DNA of 64,000 bases from Escallonia rubra (Eukaryota > Streptophyta > Magnoliopsida > Escalloniales > Escalloniaceae). The position numbers and the translations under genes are program-made. Of the stretch, positions 20,488-38,408 are shown in pieces; the stretch's first letter is position 1, and each line of letters begins with the position of its first letter. The stretch covers positions 62,001-126,000 of the forward strand of contig JAVXUO010000111.1 of NCBI GenBank assembly GCA_033065855.1. Reading direction: 5' to 3'. The notes beneath the pieces are model-generated. The model saw nothing but the letters and a program-made list of their open reading frames with translations, did no database searches and was not told where the DNA came from.

Positions 20488-20782
20488 CTATCGAGGTTCC
20501 ATTTCTGTTATGGAGACATTATTTGCTGAAATTTCGTTCGATTTGCTCTCATATGGAGTAGACTTCAGCCAAGTTCTTCCGGTGAAAAATACTGGTTGTT
20601 CTGGAGCAGGTAACTGCATGATGTCGCTGCTAAGCATGGAAGAAACAACCGGCATGGTCGGTCTATCTGTTGCGATTTCTTGGACACACAAAAGACCGAC
20701 GTGAATGGTTTTCAACAATTGATTTACACACACATCGTCCGCTGCTGGATCCTGCAACTTTAAAGCATTCCCTTCTTTCCAT
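20488..20782 (-). pseudogene. Orphan last exon of an S-receptor-like kinase (unit 2)
   Basis: The encoded protein is identical to the orphan exon at 14118-14412 (QDPAADDVCVNQLLKTIHVG to SITEMEPR). The same breakpoint (CCATAAG|CACAGCC) joins it to the plus-strand fragment that follows. It therefore arose by duplication of an already chimeric unit. Confidence 0.85.
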
Positions 20783-21262
20783 AAGCACAGCCATAACTAC
20801 CGCAACGCAGTTTGGCAGAAATACAATGTTCTGCTCTTTGCTGCGGCCCGAAGCACAGCCACCGGTGTATTGCATGCTTTTGGAAGGGTTTTATTGTTGG
20901 ATTGTTCGCCGGCTGGGAAAGAAGGCATATTTTCGGCATGGTTCTCTTGGGTCAGAGCTATAGGCTCGTGCGCGGGTTTTGCAGTTGCCTCGGCTGGTCC
21001 TGCAAACATCAGCAGGTCTTTTGGGGTCGCGTTTTGTACCGCCATTGTTGGAATAGTAGTTTTGATTTTCGGGAATATTAGTAACTTTGGAGGAGCTGTA
21101 GCTGCCGGGGATCTAAGAGATCGCAGCGAGAAGAATTCGCCGGTGCATGGCTTGGATCAGAGTGTGGACGTGAAGGCAGCCCATGAAGGGGGGGGGGGGG
21201 CGCTGGGGGCAGAAGTTAGGCATTTTCCTTCAGTCGGTATGCAGTCAAGAATATGGGTCTAG
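20783..21262 (+). pseudogene. 3' terminal fragment of an unidentified membrane-protein gene (unit 2)
   Basis: Second copy of the fragment at 14413-14829. This copy retains SCAGFAVASAGPANISRSF, where the first lost two codons. A run of about eleven G residues near 21188-21199 changes the frame close to the original stop, so the tail differs. The family is not recognised; a hydrophobic helix (FCTAIVGIVVLIFG) is clear. Upstream exons are absent. Confidence 0.6.
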
Positions 21263-21913
21263 CATCTACTATTCTTTTCCAATAAAAGCTAACCAGAACA
21301 TCAATTCTATCTTGTTTCCCCTTCAAGTGCACGTAATAATAATTGGTGTAAACTTTATCTTGTATCAGAGCATTATATTTGTTACTTCTAATTTCAGATC
21401 GATTGGGGTTTTAGGGATGATATTGTTATGGGTAGGATTCGGTTTTTTCTTGAAATTCGTCGACCTAAGACAGACAAGGTACTGATGCAATGATCTATGT
21501 TCATATATATTCATGACCCTTAGCAAACATGCATTCAAAAACAAAATCATCACCAGAGAAAAATGTTCTGCTGCGTGTTACGATCACCCATGCATTAGAA
21601 GCTGTCAACACATTATCGCCAAAGTGGGATTTAGATTTTGATCCAATATTTCAACGAAACATGAAAATAAACTTTGGGAATCTTTGAATACAGTTCAGTT
21701 CCATACACCAAAGGAGTATGTTTATGTTCAGGAAGAAGGGAAAGGATCCAGTCTCACCAATACCCTAACGTGGATACCACTGTCTTCTTGTGAATAAGCC
21801 GTCATCATGTAAGTGCAGTGAATTAATTTGACACTCCTTTCGTACATGTAGAATTCATACTTAGGAAAAGGCTAGAATATAAGAAGCTGAAACAATAGGA
21901 GAGTTTACCCTAA

Positions 21914-25323
<3,410 letters not shown>

Positions 25324-25397
25324 GAAAGCTTACTGTGTATGGCTCGTCTTTGAGGCATTTTATCAAACTGCTGGGTTGCACTGGTTTTAATGGGGTA

Positions 25398-26110
25398 TAA
25401 ACGGACACGGCTGTTGCGTGTGGTCTCGAGCTCGGTTTCCGCCGTAGGACGCGGGATGATCTTTTCTTTGGTCAAGAATGCCGGTGAATAAATGTAAGGT
25501 TTGCGTATCAACCGAACATGCTGGGTTGACTTTTTTTGCGTGACCAAAGAGTCGAAAATCTCCAATAGGGCGGTAAAATCAGTTGGTTCTAAGGGTAAGG
25601 CCCATCAATATTAAAAAAAAGTCCCGTTAAGATTTGTCGGTTTCGTGTAGCCGCGCCGTTACATGTAACACCCAAATTTATCCAAATTTCTAAAACTATA
25701 TCACGCTCCACGAACTAGGGAAAGAATTGTTCCCTCTATTACCCTTTTTTTTCTTTTTTTGGATGGTTCTTTTTTTGCATGGTTCTAATTTCTCGACCCA
25801 TTTTTTTACCGTGAGTTTTTTTATCCATAATTTTCTATTGTCCAATGACCTTAAGGTAAGTCAAGTTCATGATGAACAATTTTCTGCTTCAATGTTCATG
25901 GTGGAAACATAATGTTCAGCTGTTCATGGTGGAAATGCAAAATAAAAAATTGAGACTTAACAATGTTCAGCTGATCCACTTTGTTCCCACAGCCCGACAA
26001 ATGGATTCTATGTTGAAATTGTCTATGGCTTGAACAATTCTTTGGACACGTCTAAACCACTTCTAACAAGGAGATGTAAGCGCATAAGGTTTCTTAGCTT
26101 TTGCAATTGC
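25398..26110. other. About 710 bp upstream segment present in only one array unit
   Basis: Upstream of the second pseudogene the sequence AATGGGGTA is followed by this segment; homology with the neighbouring unit's upstream DNA (19875 onward, CTACTTTTGGCTTTGA) then resumes at about 26110. No inverted ends, target duplication or coding region were seen, so it may be an insertion here or a deletion in the other unit. Confidence 0.5.
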
Positions 26111-26879
26111 ATGTTTGGTCTCTACTTTTGGCTTTGATGACTTGTAAATAAAATATATTCATACAATCCGGGTAACAGTCAAAAAAATTTCGCGATAAAA
26201 TATCTTGAACTGGGACAGAGCCACCTCGGGACAAAGGTGGACGATGGTCCCTCTCTAGAAGTTTCACATTCTTCTTACACATGGTGTTGTACCATCTGTG
26301 TCATGCATTGCATCGTTGGTTCTTAGCTTTATATTTGCACAACGGTCCCAATAAATGGAAAGAGTATTTTCACACCCGTATATGCTATTAGATTATCTAA
26401 TTTGTCGCTAAAAAATGACAATTGTCACTTAAATGTATCTTTAGCGACAAACATAGTGAAAAAGTGCGAGCGAGTGTAATAACGTTACCACTTTAGTCTC
26501 CCAAAACAAAATAATGGCTCCGTCACTGAACTTGAAGTTGGCTTACATCGCTAACTAAAGTCAAAATCATCGAATCAACGTCTCGACAGAAAGTAAAAAT
26601 CATCGAATCAACAGTCTTGACAAATTAACCTGGCAGCCAATCAATATAACAAATCTCAGAAGAAGTTCAAACACATTCAGGACAAATGATTAAAAGCTAA
26701 GAATCTGTTGATGTTCGGGAGAAATATAGCAGAGCACTCTGGTATCAGTACAAGTTTCCAATGACAACAAATCTATGTCCCAATATATCTAAAGTATGGC
26801 TTGTCCATACTACTTGATGTAAACATTCTTGCAATGGCTATAAGCACATCAGTGAAACTATAACAGAGAGTCACCATTA
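26111..26879. other. Spacer between array units
   Basis: Non-coding, partly homologous to 19900-20487. It contains the third occurrence of the unit-boundary sequence (TGTTGATGTTCGGGAG near 26705) and the probable 3' UTR of the intact kinase gene. Confidence 0.55.
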
Positions 26880-30090
<3,211 letters not shown>

Positions 30091-30263
30091 AATTTTTGGG
30101 CTGCAGAAAATGTCAGAAATGCAGGTTTTGAAAACAAGGGAAATCCAATTTCCTTCTTTTGAACTTGAATCGGTGAGAATGCAGGCAATTAAGAGATGAG
30201 AAAGAACGAGGAATAAATGAAGCAATTAGTCCAATTCTTTTAAGATCGCTTGCTAAGAAAGAG
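30091..30263. promoter_or_regulatory. 5' leader and proximal upstream region of the intact kinase
   Basis: The minus-strand upstream sequence includes an in-frame ATG at 30225 that would add 45 residues without a good signal peptide at its start. No clear TATA box was identified. Confidence 0.3.
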
Positions 30264-30804
30264 ATGAAGCAAGTGGTCAACTTCAGAAGCTACTCAACAA
30301 GATCATGCCTTCTGAACTCTTCACCCCTCTCCTCGCATCCCACCAAAGCAAACTTAAGCATACCCGAATCCAACAGCGTCTCTGCAACATACAACTACCA
30401 CTCGCACAGCTCTTCTCCCGTCGATTCTCATGCTGTTTCCTCCACGGAGCTCTCAAACATCCACATTGCTGGGTTCAAGCAACGTTGAGCTCGTGAACCA
30501 GCCCTTTGTCCAGGACTATAATGGCAACATGGCGCCCTTTTCACCAATGTGGTGCCCTGAACCAATCAAGCGTCTTTGGTTATCGATACTCTTGTTATGG
30601 GAAAAATCAACCTCTCAGGAAGGGAAACTTTTGCAGGTAGTTTTGGAATCAGGACCAATTATGCAGACACTTCTTGTTGCTGGACCACTTCCTCGGTGGC
30701 GTTATCCTCTCCCTATCCAGGCCTTCCACATAATACTAGTGAATCAGCAACCGCCAACCATATGCTCAGATGCATGTCTTGTGGATCTTCTCAGACGATG
30801 TTGA
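30264..30804 (+). pseudogene. Unidentified coding relic, frame-shifted
   Basis: The base composition looks coding (about 45% GC, few stops), but the reading passes between frames. One frame reads SSPVDSHAVSSTELSNIHIA up to about 30486; another from about 30600 reads GKLLQVVLESGPIMQTLLVA then GPLPRWRYPLP up to 30804. The repeated leucine and proline motifs look like a real protein, probably an intronless (retrocopied) fragment with indels. I cannot name the family. It lies upstream of the kinase gene on the opposite strand and ends shortly before a transposon. Confidence 0.45.
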
Positions 30805-31404
30805 CGTCGCTGTAGAATTTTGGCAGTGGACCTTCAGGATCAAGTGTCGGCAGTGGGAGGTTGGTATGTGGAGGGTCTAGTGCTAGTAATTGTCAATGAT
30901 CCAGAGGGCAAGAGGCAAAGGTTTCAATGACATAAGGGAAAATTAGGAAAAAGTGAGTTTTTGGGTAAAATTTTTGGGGATGGTGGGTTTGTTTTGAAAA
31001 CTTGTGAAAAAGTGGGGCAACTTTTTAAAATTTCTGAACAAGGGGAGAGGTTAGGAAAAAATGGGTTTTCTTAACTCCTTTAATTTGTTCTTCCCAAATT
31101 ACCCCTACCCCTAAAAGAATGACCTCCTATTATTGTCCCTTCTCCACGCCTGATTTGCTCCCTCCTTGGCAGTAAGTGTGTGAAAGGCAATGAGAATATA
31201 TGCTGAAATGTGTGATCCTGTGTGTGTGGGGTGAGAATAGTGGGACTGCTGTGTGGGAAATGATATATGTGAAATGGGTTTGTGAGATTTCATGAAGTGG
31301 GTTTGTATATTGCTTGTGTGTGTTTGTGTGATAGTGTGTATAAAGGAGAAGAGGAGGGACAGCCGTGCTGTGTATGAGTGTGTTCTGGGTTTGGACAGAA
31401 GGTG

Positions 31405-33391
31405 TAGAGAAGAAGAAGATGGGTAAAAGGTTAACAATTCTGTGCAGTGGGAGTGGTACACTGTGCTTGCACAGTTGTACCACGTAGCTATGGGGCATCG
31501 TGCAATTCTCATAAAATGCTGAAACTTTACAGGAATATTCTTAGGACAATTCTAGAATTGCTATTAAAATTTCAGATATTTCTGATATCGTTTAATATTT
31601 TCAATATTTTCTGAAAGTTCAGTTACTCTAAAATTAGTTTGGAGCCCATAAAATTCTTAATAAATTCTGGAAAAATTACTGTAATGATTTTATGATGTAA
31701 ATAAGTTTCTGCTTTTATGATGTAAATAAGTTTCTGTTTAAGTTTCGTAATTTTTAGAGTTGATTTGATACTAATTCCATATCGCATTTGATTTAGAAAA
31801 ATGGATGATTTTAAAATGGTTTCGTTACTTTTTAAATCCTAATTTCTGTTTCACTATTTTTCTTATATATTTTGAAGCTATCATGAAAATTATGGGACTC
31901 TGATTTGGGCTAGAAGCATTAATTGCTCTTTTTGGGGTTTTTTTAATGGTATTTAAGAAAATCGTTTTTAATTTGAAAATATTCAAAAATTCAGAAAATT
32001 TATATTGTAACTTGTTATGCTGTTTTAAGGTACAAAACAATTTTATAAGAATTTATTATCATTCTAGAGTGTCTTAATGCGTTACAGAGTGTGCAAGGTT
32101 ATCGGTTAGCTAGGTTTAGCTGCTCGAGCAATCCGGTTCGTTTTCGTTTACTTTAAGAGTGTCGAAGTGAGCAATGATTAAGATTAAGCATTATATTAAT
32201 AGTTTGTGAGGTTAGGCTGAATTATAATAATTAATTTTTCCATTTAGGTTAATTCGAGGTTTGAACAAAGTTGAATAACAGCGAGCGCATAACCTGGATC
32301 GTATTAATGGATTTTTATCCGAACCAAACTCTTCATATTTGATTTCGTACATTCTCTTGATTTGTTATCGCTATTCTTTTGGATTCTGTTATTTTCATAA
32401 AGTCGCATTGTTTGCCTTGAAAACCCTGTTTTGAGCCTTACACGTTTATTGAAAATCCTATTCGATGCTCTGTGTTTATTTCTCGTTGTGCATCGATTTA
32501 ATCATTGTACTATCAATAGGCTTAGAGACTCTTCATCACGTCATTAATGTCATGTATCGATGAGAATCAGCATACATGTGCCACTTAAAAATTGGGCATC
32601 GAGAGTGAGGGTGCATGGGTTAATATAGGACAAAAAATACTATGATCTCGGACTCTTGTGCCAATCAATATGCGTATTTTGATGAATGTCATTTTTCCAT
32701 CAATTGACCTCATATTAATTAAGCATTAGAACTTCAGTTAGCAAAATGAACCATGTTTAGAAGTTAGAATTTTTATCATATATGAACTTATTTTGTAATG
32801 AAAAGCACCGCGTTTTGTCACCTCTCAATTAGGCCGCATTTTTTCGGCCCAAATATACATGTAGGTGCTGAGGAGAAAATGATCCGCTTCGGAGTGTGTT
32901 TATCGATCAATCATAGAAGAACGGTGTAGAAGCACGGTCTGGGTGAAACTAGTCACTTTCTGCAGAACCACAAGTCATTTCATGCAAAAGTGCATGTCGG
33001 ATTCTACCGATGCCCCAGTCTTTTTATGTAGAAATTACGGGGGGCACAAGCGTTGCTTTTGCTTCGGTGGGACTCCTAAAAAAAGAGGACCTCGCTAAGG
33101 GGGTTGGGATTGAAGAAACGGATGCGGTTTAGCCATTTTGTGATGAAAAGCGCCGCGTTTTGTCACCTCTCAATTAGGCCGCATTTTTTCGACCCAAATA
33201 TACACGTTGGTGCCGAGGAGAAAATGATCCACTTCGGAGTGTGTTTACCTATCAATTATAGAAGAACGGTATAGAAGCACGGTCTGGGTGAAACTAGTCA
33301 CATTCTACCGAAACACAAGTCCTTTTATGCAAAAGTGCATGTCGGATTCTGCTGACCCCCAGTCTTTTTATGCAGAAATTACGGGGGGCAC
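31405..33391 (+). repeat. Left arm of the giant inverted repeat
   Basis: Its reverse complement is 33646-35640. Matching landmarks are GGCATCGTGCAAATCTCATA-like sequence near 31495 and 35525, and the GAACCGGATTGCTCGAGCAG stretch near 34921, mirrored near 32120. Confidence 0.9.
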
Positions 33392-33642
33392 AAGCGCTGC
33401 TTTTGCTTCGGTGAGACTCCTAAAAAAAGAAGAACTTTACATGCAAATACACTTTCCCTTGCTAAGGGGGTTGGGATTAAAGAAACAGATGCGGTTTAGC
33501 CGTTTTGTAATGAAAAGCAAAGCGATTTGTCACCTCTAAATTAGGTCCCATTTTTTAGGCCCAAATATACACGTAGTTGTTGATGAGAAATTGATCCGCT
33601 TCGGAGTGTGTTTACCGAGCAATCATAGAAGAACGGGTGTCT
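32795..33642 (+). repeat. Tandem ~345-bp units at the centre of the inverted repeat
   Basis: Units start near 32795, 33138 and 33503, each at TTGT(A/G)ATGAAAAGC. Each then runs through GTCACCTCTCAATTAGG, a CTTCGGAGTGTGTTTA stretch and ACGGGGGGCACAAGCG. The third unit is cut after about 140 bases, where the sequence turns into the inverted arm. Two mirrored units lie at about 33646-34260. Confidence 0.85.
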
Positions 33643-33645
33643 GGC

Positions 33646-35640
33646 TGTGCCCCCCGTAATTTCTGCATAAAAAGACTGGGGGTCGGCAGAATCCGACATG
33701 CACTTTTGCATAAAAGGACTTGTGTTTCGGTAGAATGTGACTAGTTTCACCCAGACCGTGCTTCTATACCGTTCTTCTATAATTGATAGGTAAACACACT
33801 CCGAAGTGGATCATTTTCTCCTCGGCACCAACGTGTATATTTGGGTCGAAAAAATGCGGCCTAATTGAGAGGTGACAAAACGCGGCGCTTTTCATCACAA
33901 AATGGCTAAACCGCATCCGTTTCTTCAATCCCAACCCCCTTAGCGAGGTCCTCTTCTTTTAGGAGTCCCACCGAAGCAAAAGCAACACTTGTGCCCCCCG
34001 TAATTTTTACATAAAAAGACTGGGGCATTGGCAGAATCCGACATGCACTTTTGCATAAAATGACTTGTGTTTCTGCAGAAAGTGACTTGTGTTTTTGCAG
34101 AAAGTGACTAGTTTCACCCAGACCGTGCTTCTACACCGTTCTTCTATGATTGATCGATAAACACACTCCGAAGCGGATCATTTTCTCCTCAGCACCTACA
34201 TGTATATTTGGGCCGAAAAAATGCGGCCTAATTGAGAGGTGACAAAACGCGGTGCTTTTCATTACAAAATAAGTTCATATATGATAAAAATTCTAACTTC
34301 TAAACATGGTTCATTTTGCTAACTGAAGTTCTAATGCTTAATTAATATGAGGTCAATTGATGGAAAAATGACATTCATCAAAATACGCATATTGATTGGC
34401 ACAAGAGTCCGAGATCATAGTATTTTTTGTCCTATATTAACCCATGCACCCTCACTCTCGATGCCCAATTTTTAAGTGGCACATGTATGCTGATTCTCAT
34501 CGATACATGACATTAATGACGTGATGAAGAGTCTCTAAGCCTATTGATAGTACAATGATTAAATCGATGCACAACGAGAAATAAACACAGAGCATCGAAT
34601 AGGATTTTCAATAAACGTGTAAGGCTCAAAACAGGGTTTTCAAGGCAAACAATGCGACTTTATGAAAATAACAGAATCCAAAAGAATAGCGATAACAAAT
34701 CAAGAGAATGTACGAAATCAAATATGAAGAGTTTGGTTCGGATAAAAATCCCTTAATACGATCCAGGTTATGCGCTCGCTGTTATTCAACTTTGTTCAAA
34801 CCTCAACTTAACCTAAATGGAAAAATTAATTATTATAATTCAGCCTAACCTCACAAACTATTAATATAATGCTTAATCTTAATCATTGTTCACTTCGACA
34901 CTCTTAAAGTAAACGAAAACGAACCGGATTGCTCGAGCAGCTAAACCTAGCTAACCGATAACCTTGCACACTCTGTAACGCATTAAGGCACTCTAGAAGG
35001 ATAATAAATTCTTATAAAATTGTTTTGTACCTTAAAACAGCATAAAAAGTTACAATATAATTTTTCTGAATTTTTGAATATTTTCAAATTAAAAACGATT
35101 TTCTTAAATACCATAAAAAAACCCAAAAAGAGCAATTAATGCTTCTACCCCAAATCAGAGTCCCATAATTTTCATGATAGCTTCAAAATATATAAGAAAA
35201 ATAGTGAAACAGAAATTAGGATTTAAAAAGTAACGAAACCATTTTAAAATCATCCATTTTTCTAAATCAAATGCGATATGGAATTAGTATCAAATCAACT
35301 CTAAAAATTACAAAACTTAAACAGAAACTTATTTACATCATAAAAGCATTAAAGTAATTTTTCCAGAATTTATTAAGAATTTTAAGAGCTCCAAATTAAT
35401 TTTAGAGTAACTGAACTTTCAAAAAATATTGAAAACATTAAACGATATCAGAAAAATCTGAAATTTTAACAGTAATTCTATAATTGTCCTAAAAATATTC
35501 CTGTAAAGTTTCAGCATTTTATGAGATTTGCACGATGCCCCATAGCTACGTGGTACAACTGTGCAAGCACAGTGTACCACTCCCACTGCACAAACTTGTT
35601 AACCTTTACCCATCTTCTTCTTCTTCTTCTCTATGCCTTT
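33646..35640 (-). repeat. Right arm of the giant inverted repeat
   Basis: Reverse complement of 31405-33391 with scattered substitutions and small indels. It ends near 35640, where the sequence departs from the left arm before the outer terminal repeat (about 35715-35875) begins. Confidence 0.9.
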
Positions 35641-35884
35641 TGTTTTCTCTTGGTGACATTTTCACCAACGCATCTTCCCATCAAGAAAGGGACTAAACAG
35701 GGGGAGGGATAGTATGGGAAATGAAAAGTCATCATTAGAAGAAAAACCATTTTTTCACAAGTCATCCCCTTTTTCAGAAATTTTTAAAAGTTGCCCCTCT
35801 TTTTCACAAGTTTTCAAAACAAACCCATCATCCCCAAAAATTTTACCCAAAAACCCACTTTTTCCTAATTTTCCCTTTCTTAAA

Positions 35885-36235
35885 CTTGACTTTTTCATTT
35901 TCCAAATTACCCCTCCTTTTGTTTGTCTCTGCATAAAACACTTTTAAAAATCGCTGTTTGAAACCACGACTTCAAAGTAGAAATCGCGGTTTTAAACAAC
36001 GTTTTTAGTATATATATAATGTTTTTCCTTTTAAATTACGCAGAAAATGAAAAAAAAATTAAAAACGTGATTTTGAACCATATTTTTTTATTTAAAATCG
36101 TGGTTTTGAACAACGTTTTCGACTAAACAGCGATTTTCACTTTAAAGTCGCGGTTTCAAACCGCAATTTTCAAAAGTGTTGTATGTGGGGACAAACAAAG
36201 GATGGGTAATTTGGAAAATGGAAAAGTCATGGTTT
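35885..36235. mobile_element. ~350-bp MITE with AAATCG-type internal palindromes
   Basis: The ends are inverted: ATTTTCCAAATTACCC near 35900 mirrors GGGTAATTTGGAAAAT near 36207, followed inside by a CAAAACACTTTT-like stretch mirrored as AAAAGTGTTGTATGTG. The interior holds AAATCGCTGTTTGAAACCACG, AAATCGCGGTTTTAAACAACG and similar motifs, the same family of hairpins as in the 18315-18599 element. It sits between two copies of the terminal sequence of the large foldback element. Confidence 0.6.
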
Positions 36236-37040
36236 AAAAAAAAAACCTTTTTCCCAACTAATCCCCCTTTTCATAGATTTTCAAAAGTGGCCATCCTTTT
36301 TCACAATTTTTTTAAAAAAACCCTTCATCTACAAGTATTTAACTCCAAATCCCCTCTAATTCTAATTTTCCCTAAGGAAAAGTCTCACTCAACTGACCTT
36401 CCCTAAGGTTAAGGAAAGTTTCAAACTTGGTTGCTTGCTTACGGAACTTCGCTCCCTAATGTCGCATCGGTTCAGCTTCCAGTTAAAGACCCAACGTACT
36501 ACTTGTCGACTCTTGCTCTGAATCTCGCTCTCGCCATCGCTCTCGTCCTGATAAAAGTAGCGAGGTTATACCAGACCCACTATTTAAGGGAAAATTAGAA
36601 TAAGAGTGGATTTAGAGTTAAATATTTGTAGATGAGGGGTTTGTATTGGAAAATTGTGAAAAAGTGGGGTATATTTTGAAAATCTCTGAAAAAGGGGGTT
36701 AGTTGAAAAAAATGGGTTTTTTGAAGCCATATCTTTTCCCATCCCCAAAATACCCCTCCCCCTATTTGTCCCACATCAGACTTTTTGATTGATATTCCCA
36801 GCATTTACTTTCTTCTCTTTCCAAACTCTCTGGCTCCCTCTCTCTCCATTGGGAAAATTAGGAAAAAGTGGGTTTTGGGGTAAAATTTTTGGGGATGGTG
36901 GGTTTGTTTTGAAAACTTGTGAAAAAGTGGGGTATATTTTGAAAATCTCTGAAAAAGGGGGTTAATTGGAAAAAAATGGGTTTTTTGAAACCATATCTTT
37001 TCCCATCCCCAAAATACCCCTCCCCTGTTTGTCCCACATC
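36220..37040. repeat. Three further copies of the foldback element's terminal sequence
   Basis: One inverted copy (about 36225-36385, ending in AATTTTCCCTAAGG) and two direct copies (about 36588-36780 and 36852-37040) resemble the 30936 end: GGGAAAATTAG, GAAAAAGTGGGG, CCCATCCCCAAAATACCCC. The two direct copies are followed by nearly identical sequence (TTGTCCCACATCAGAC, TTTTTGATTGATATTC). They point to repeated nested insertion or local duplication of a TIR family. Confidence 0.7.
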
Positions 37041-37079
37041 AGACTTTTTGATTGATATTCTCGGCATTTATTTTCTTCT

Positions 37080-37223
37080 CTTTCCAGCAAGACTCTATGG
37101 CTCCCTCTCTCTCCATTTCCATCTGCCGACGACTCCTCAACGCCGTCCACTTTCCTGCGACAACACGGTGACGATGCGTCCACCTTTCGGCGACGTGATC
37201 TACATCCCTCTCTCCAAACCAAG

Positions 37224-37265
<42 letters not shown>

Positions 37266-38400
37266 CGATTCCATCTGCCGGCGGCGACGACACCTCCACC
37301 TTCCGACAACGACGATCCATGGGTTTCAAAATCGATCTATAGTCGTCGACGACGACACCCTTTCTCTCCATGGGTGCTGAAATCGATCCATTGGCAACGT
37401 CGACTCCCTCTCTCTCCTCCAAACCGAACCTTCCGGTGACGACATAGCTGGACAGCACCTTACGGCTGCATCACCTCCACCTTGATCACACAAGTTTGGA
37501 TTGTGCTGTCTATTTGTGGATTGCTTGGGTAAGCTATATTGTATTACATATTACTGGAATTTTCTGCTTTGTGTTGTCTGTGAAACTTCTATATTTGGTT
37601 CTTATGAATGACCATTAAGATTAGTGCAATTCATTTATTGTTTTCTACCATGAGAATCCATTGTTAGGTGAATAATCCATCTTTGTTGAGTTAATTATCT
37701 TATGCTCTGCACATTGATTCATGGAGACTCAAAATTTAAGTCATATATTGTAATTAACCTACTAAGAGCCATCCATAGCAAAATGTTGCCCTCCATTAGA
37801 GTGAGGCTAGCTGACTTCATTCCCATCAAGATGACGCCAACTTTTGAGGATTGATTTTTCTTCTCCGTAATGGGGTGGGTTTTAAGGGGGATAGGGGTGA
37901 TAGGTAGAGGCTTGTGTGTGTGTCAAGTTAGGGGGTTCAGTTCAATGTTTGAGATGGGTTATTGAGGAACGACTGTGGGTATTTATATGTGGATACTTAC
38001 TGAACTTTTGATGAAAAGTCTTTGTGGAAAATGCATTGCGCAGTGGTCATAGCATTTCCAACTAAAAATGACTTGCTTGCCAAAATCAGTAGTATTAGGT
38101 TGATTGAGAGTACTTTGAGTGACTTTATTTTATGTTTTTTAAATTGTACAGTTTTCTGGCAAAATCATGCAGGTGGTGGGCTCTGGCACTACAATTGGTT
38201 CGGTAAGAAACAAAATTGGCATGCAATGATAACTACACTTATGTTGAATTTCTTTGTAGTTTTTCTCGTGGCTTTTTCTTTATTTCATATGCAAATCTCT
38301 ACTCTTTACAATATTTCATCACATACAACGAATACAAATCTTGTACTAGTACATCTATCTAATGTTGGGCACAGATTCCACATCTCACTTAACTGTCTAT
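37080..38400. other. UTR-like GC-rich segment with CT repeat, then non-coding DNA
   Basis: 37100-37480 is unusually GC-rich, with CGACGAC and CCACCTTCCG stretches and a CT microsatellite at about 37226-37262. It resembles a captured 5' UTR or a piece of a coding exon, but no frame is recognisable. 37500-38400 looks intron-like. A short stretch (38170-38200) bounded by CAG and GTAAGAA could be an exon but cannot be assigned. No gene is called. Confidence 0.4.
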
Positions 38401-38408
38401 TGGTTGTA

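Larger units (their letters stand above)
30936..35875. mobile_element. 4.9 kb foldback-like element, a near-complete inverted repeat
   Basis: The outer ends are inverted copies (GGGAAAATTAGGAAAAAGTG at 30936; its complement ends at 35875), about 150 bp long. Almost everything inside is also mirrored: 31405-33391 pairs with 33646-35640 in reverse complement, giving arms of about 2 kb around a spacer of about 250 bp. The strands match closely over the arms. No transposase or other protein is encoded; all open frames are short and simply mirrored. No clean target duplication was found. The structure could be a foldback-type transposon or a head-to-head dimer formed by template switching. Confidence 0.85.

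Noticed and set aside
31111..31512. A 133-codon minus-strand frame in the giant palindrome, partly mirrored at 35521-35712
   Set aside because: Low-complexity composition (His/Ser/Thr-rich from TGTG repeats) and it is broken in the mirrored copy; not coding.
30936..35875. LTR retrotransposon interpretation of the 4.9 kb repeat element
   Set aside because: The repeats are inverted rather than direct, there is no TG...CA LTR boundary, primer-binding site or gag/pol sequence.
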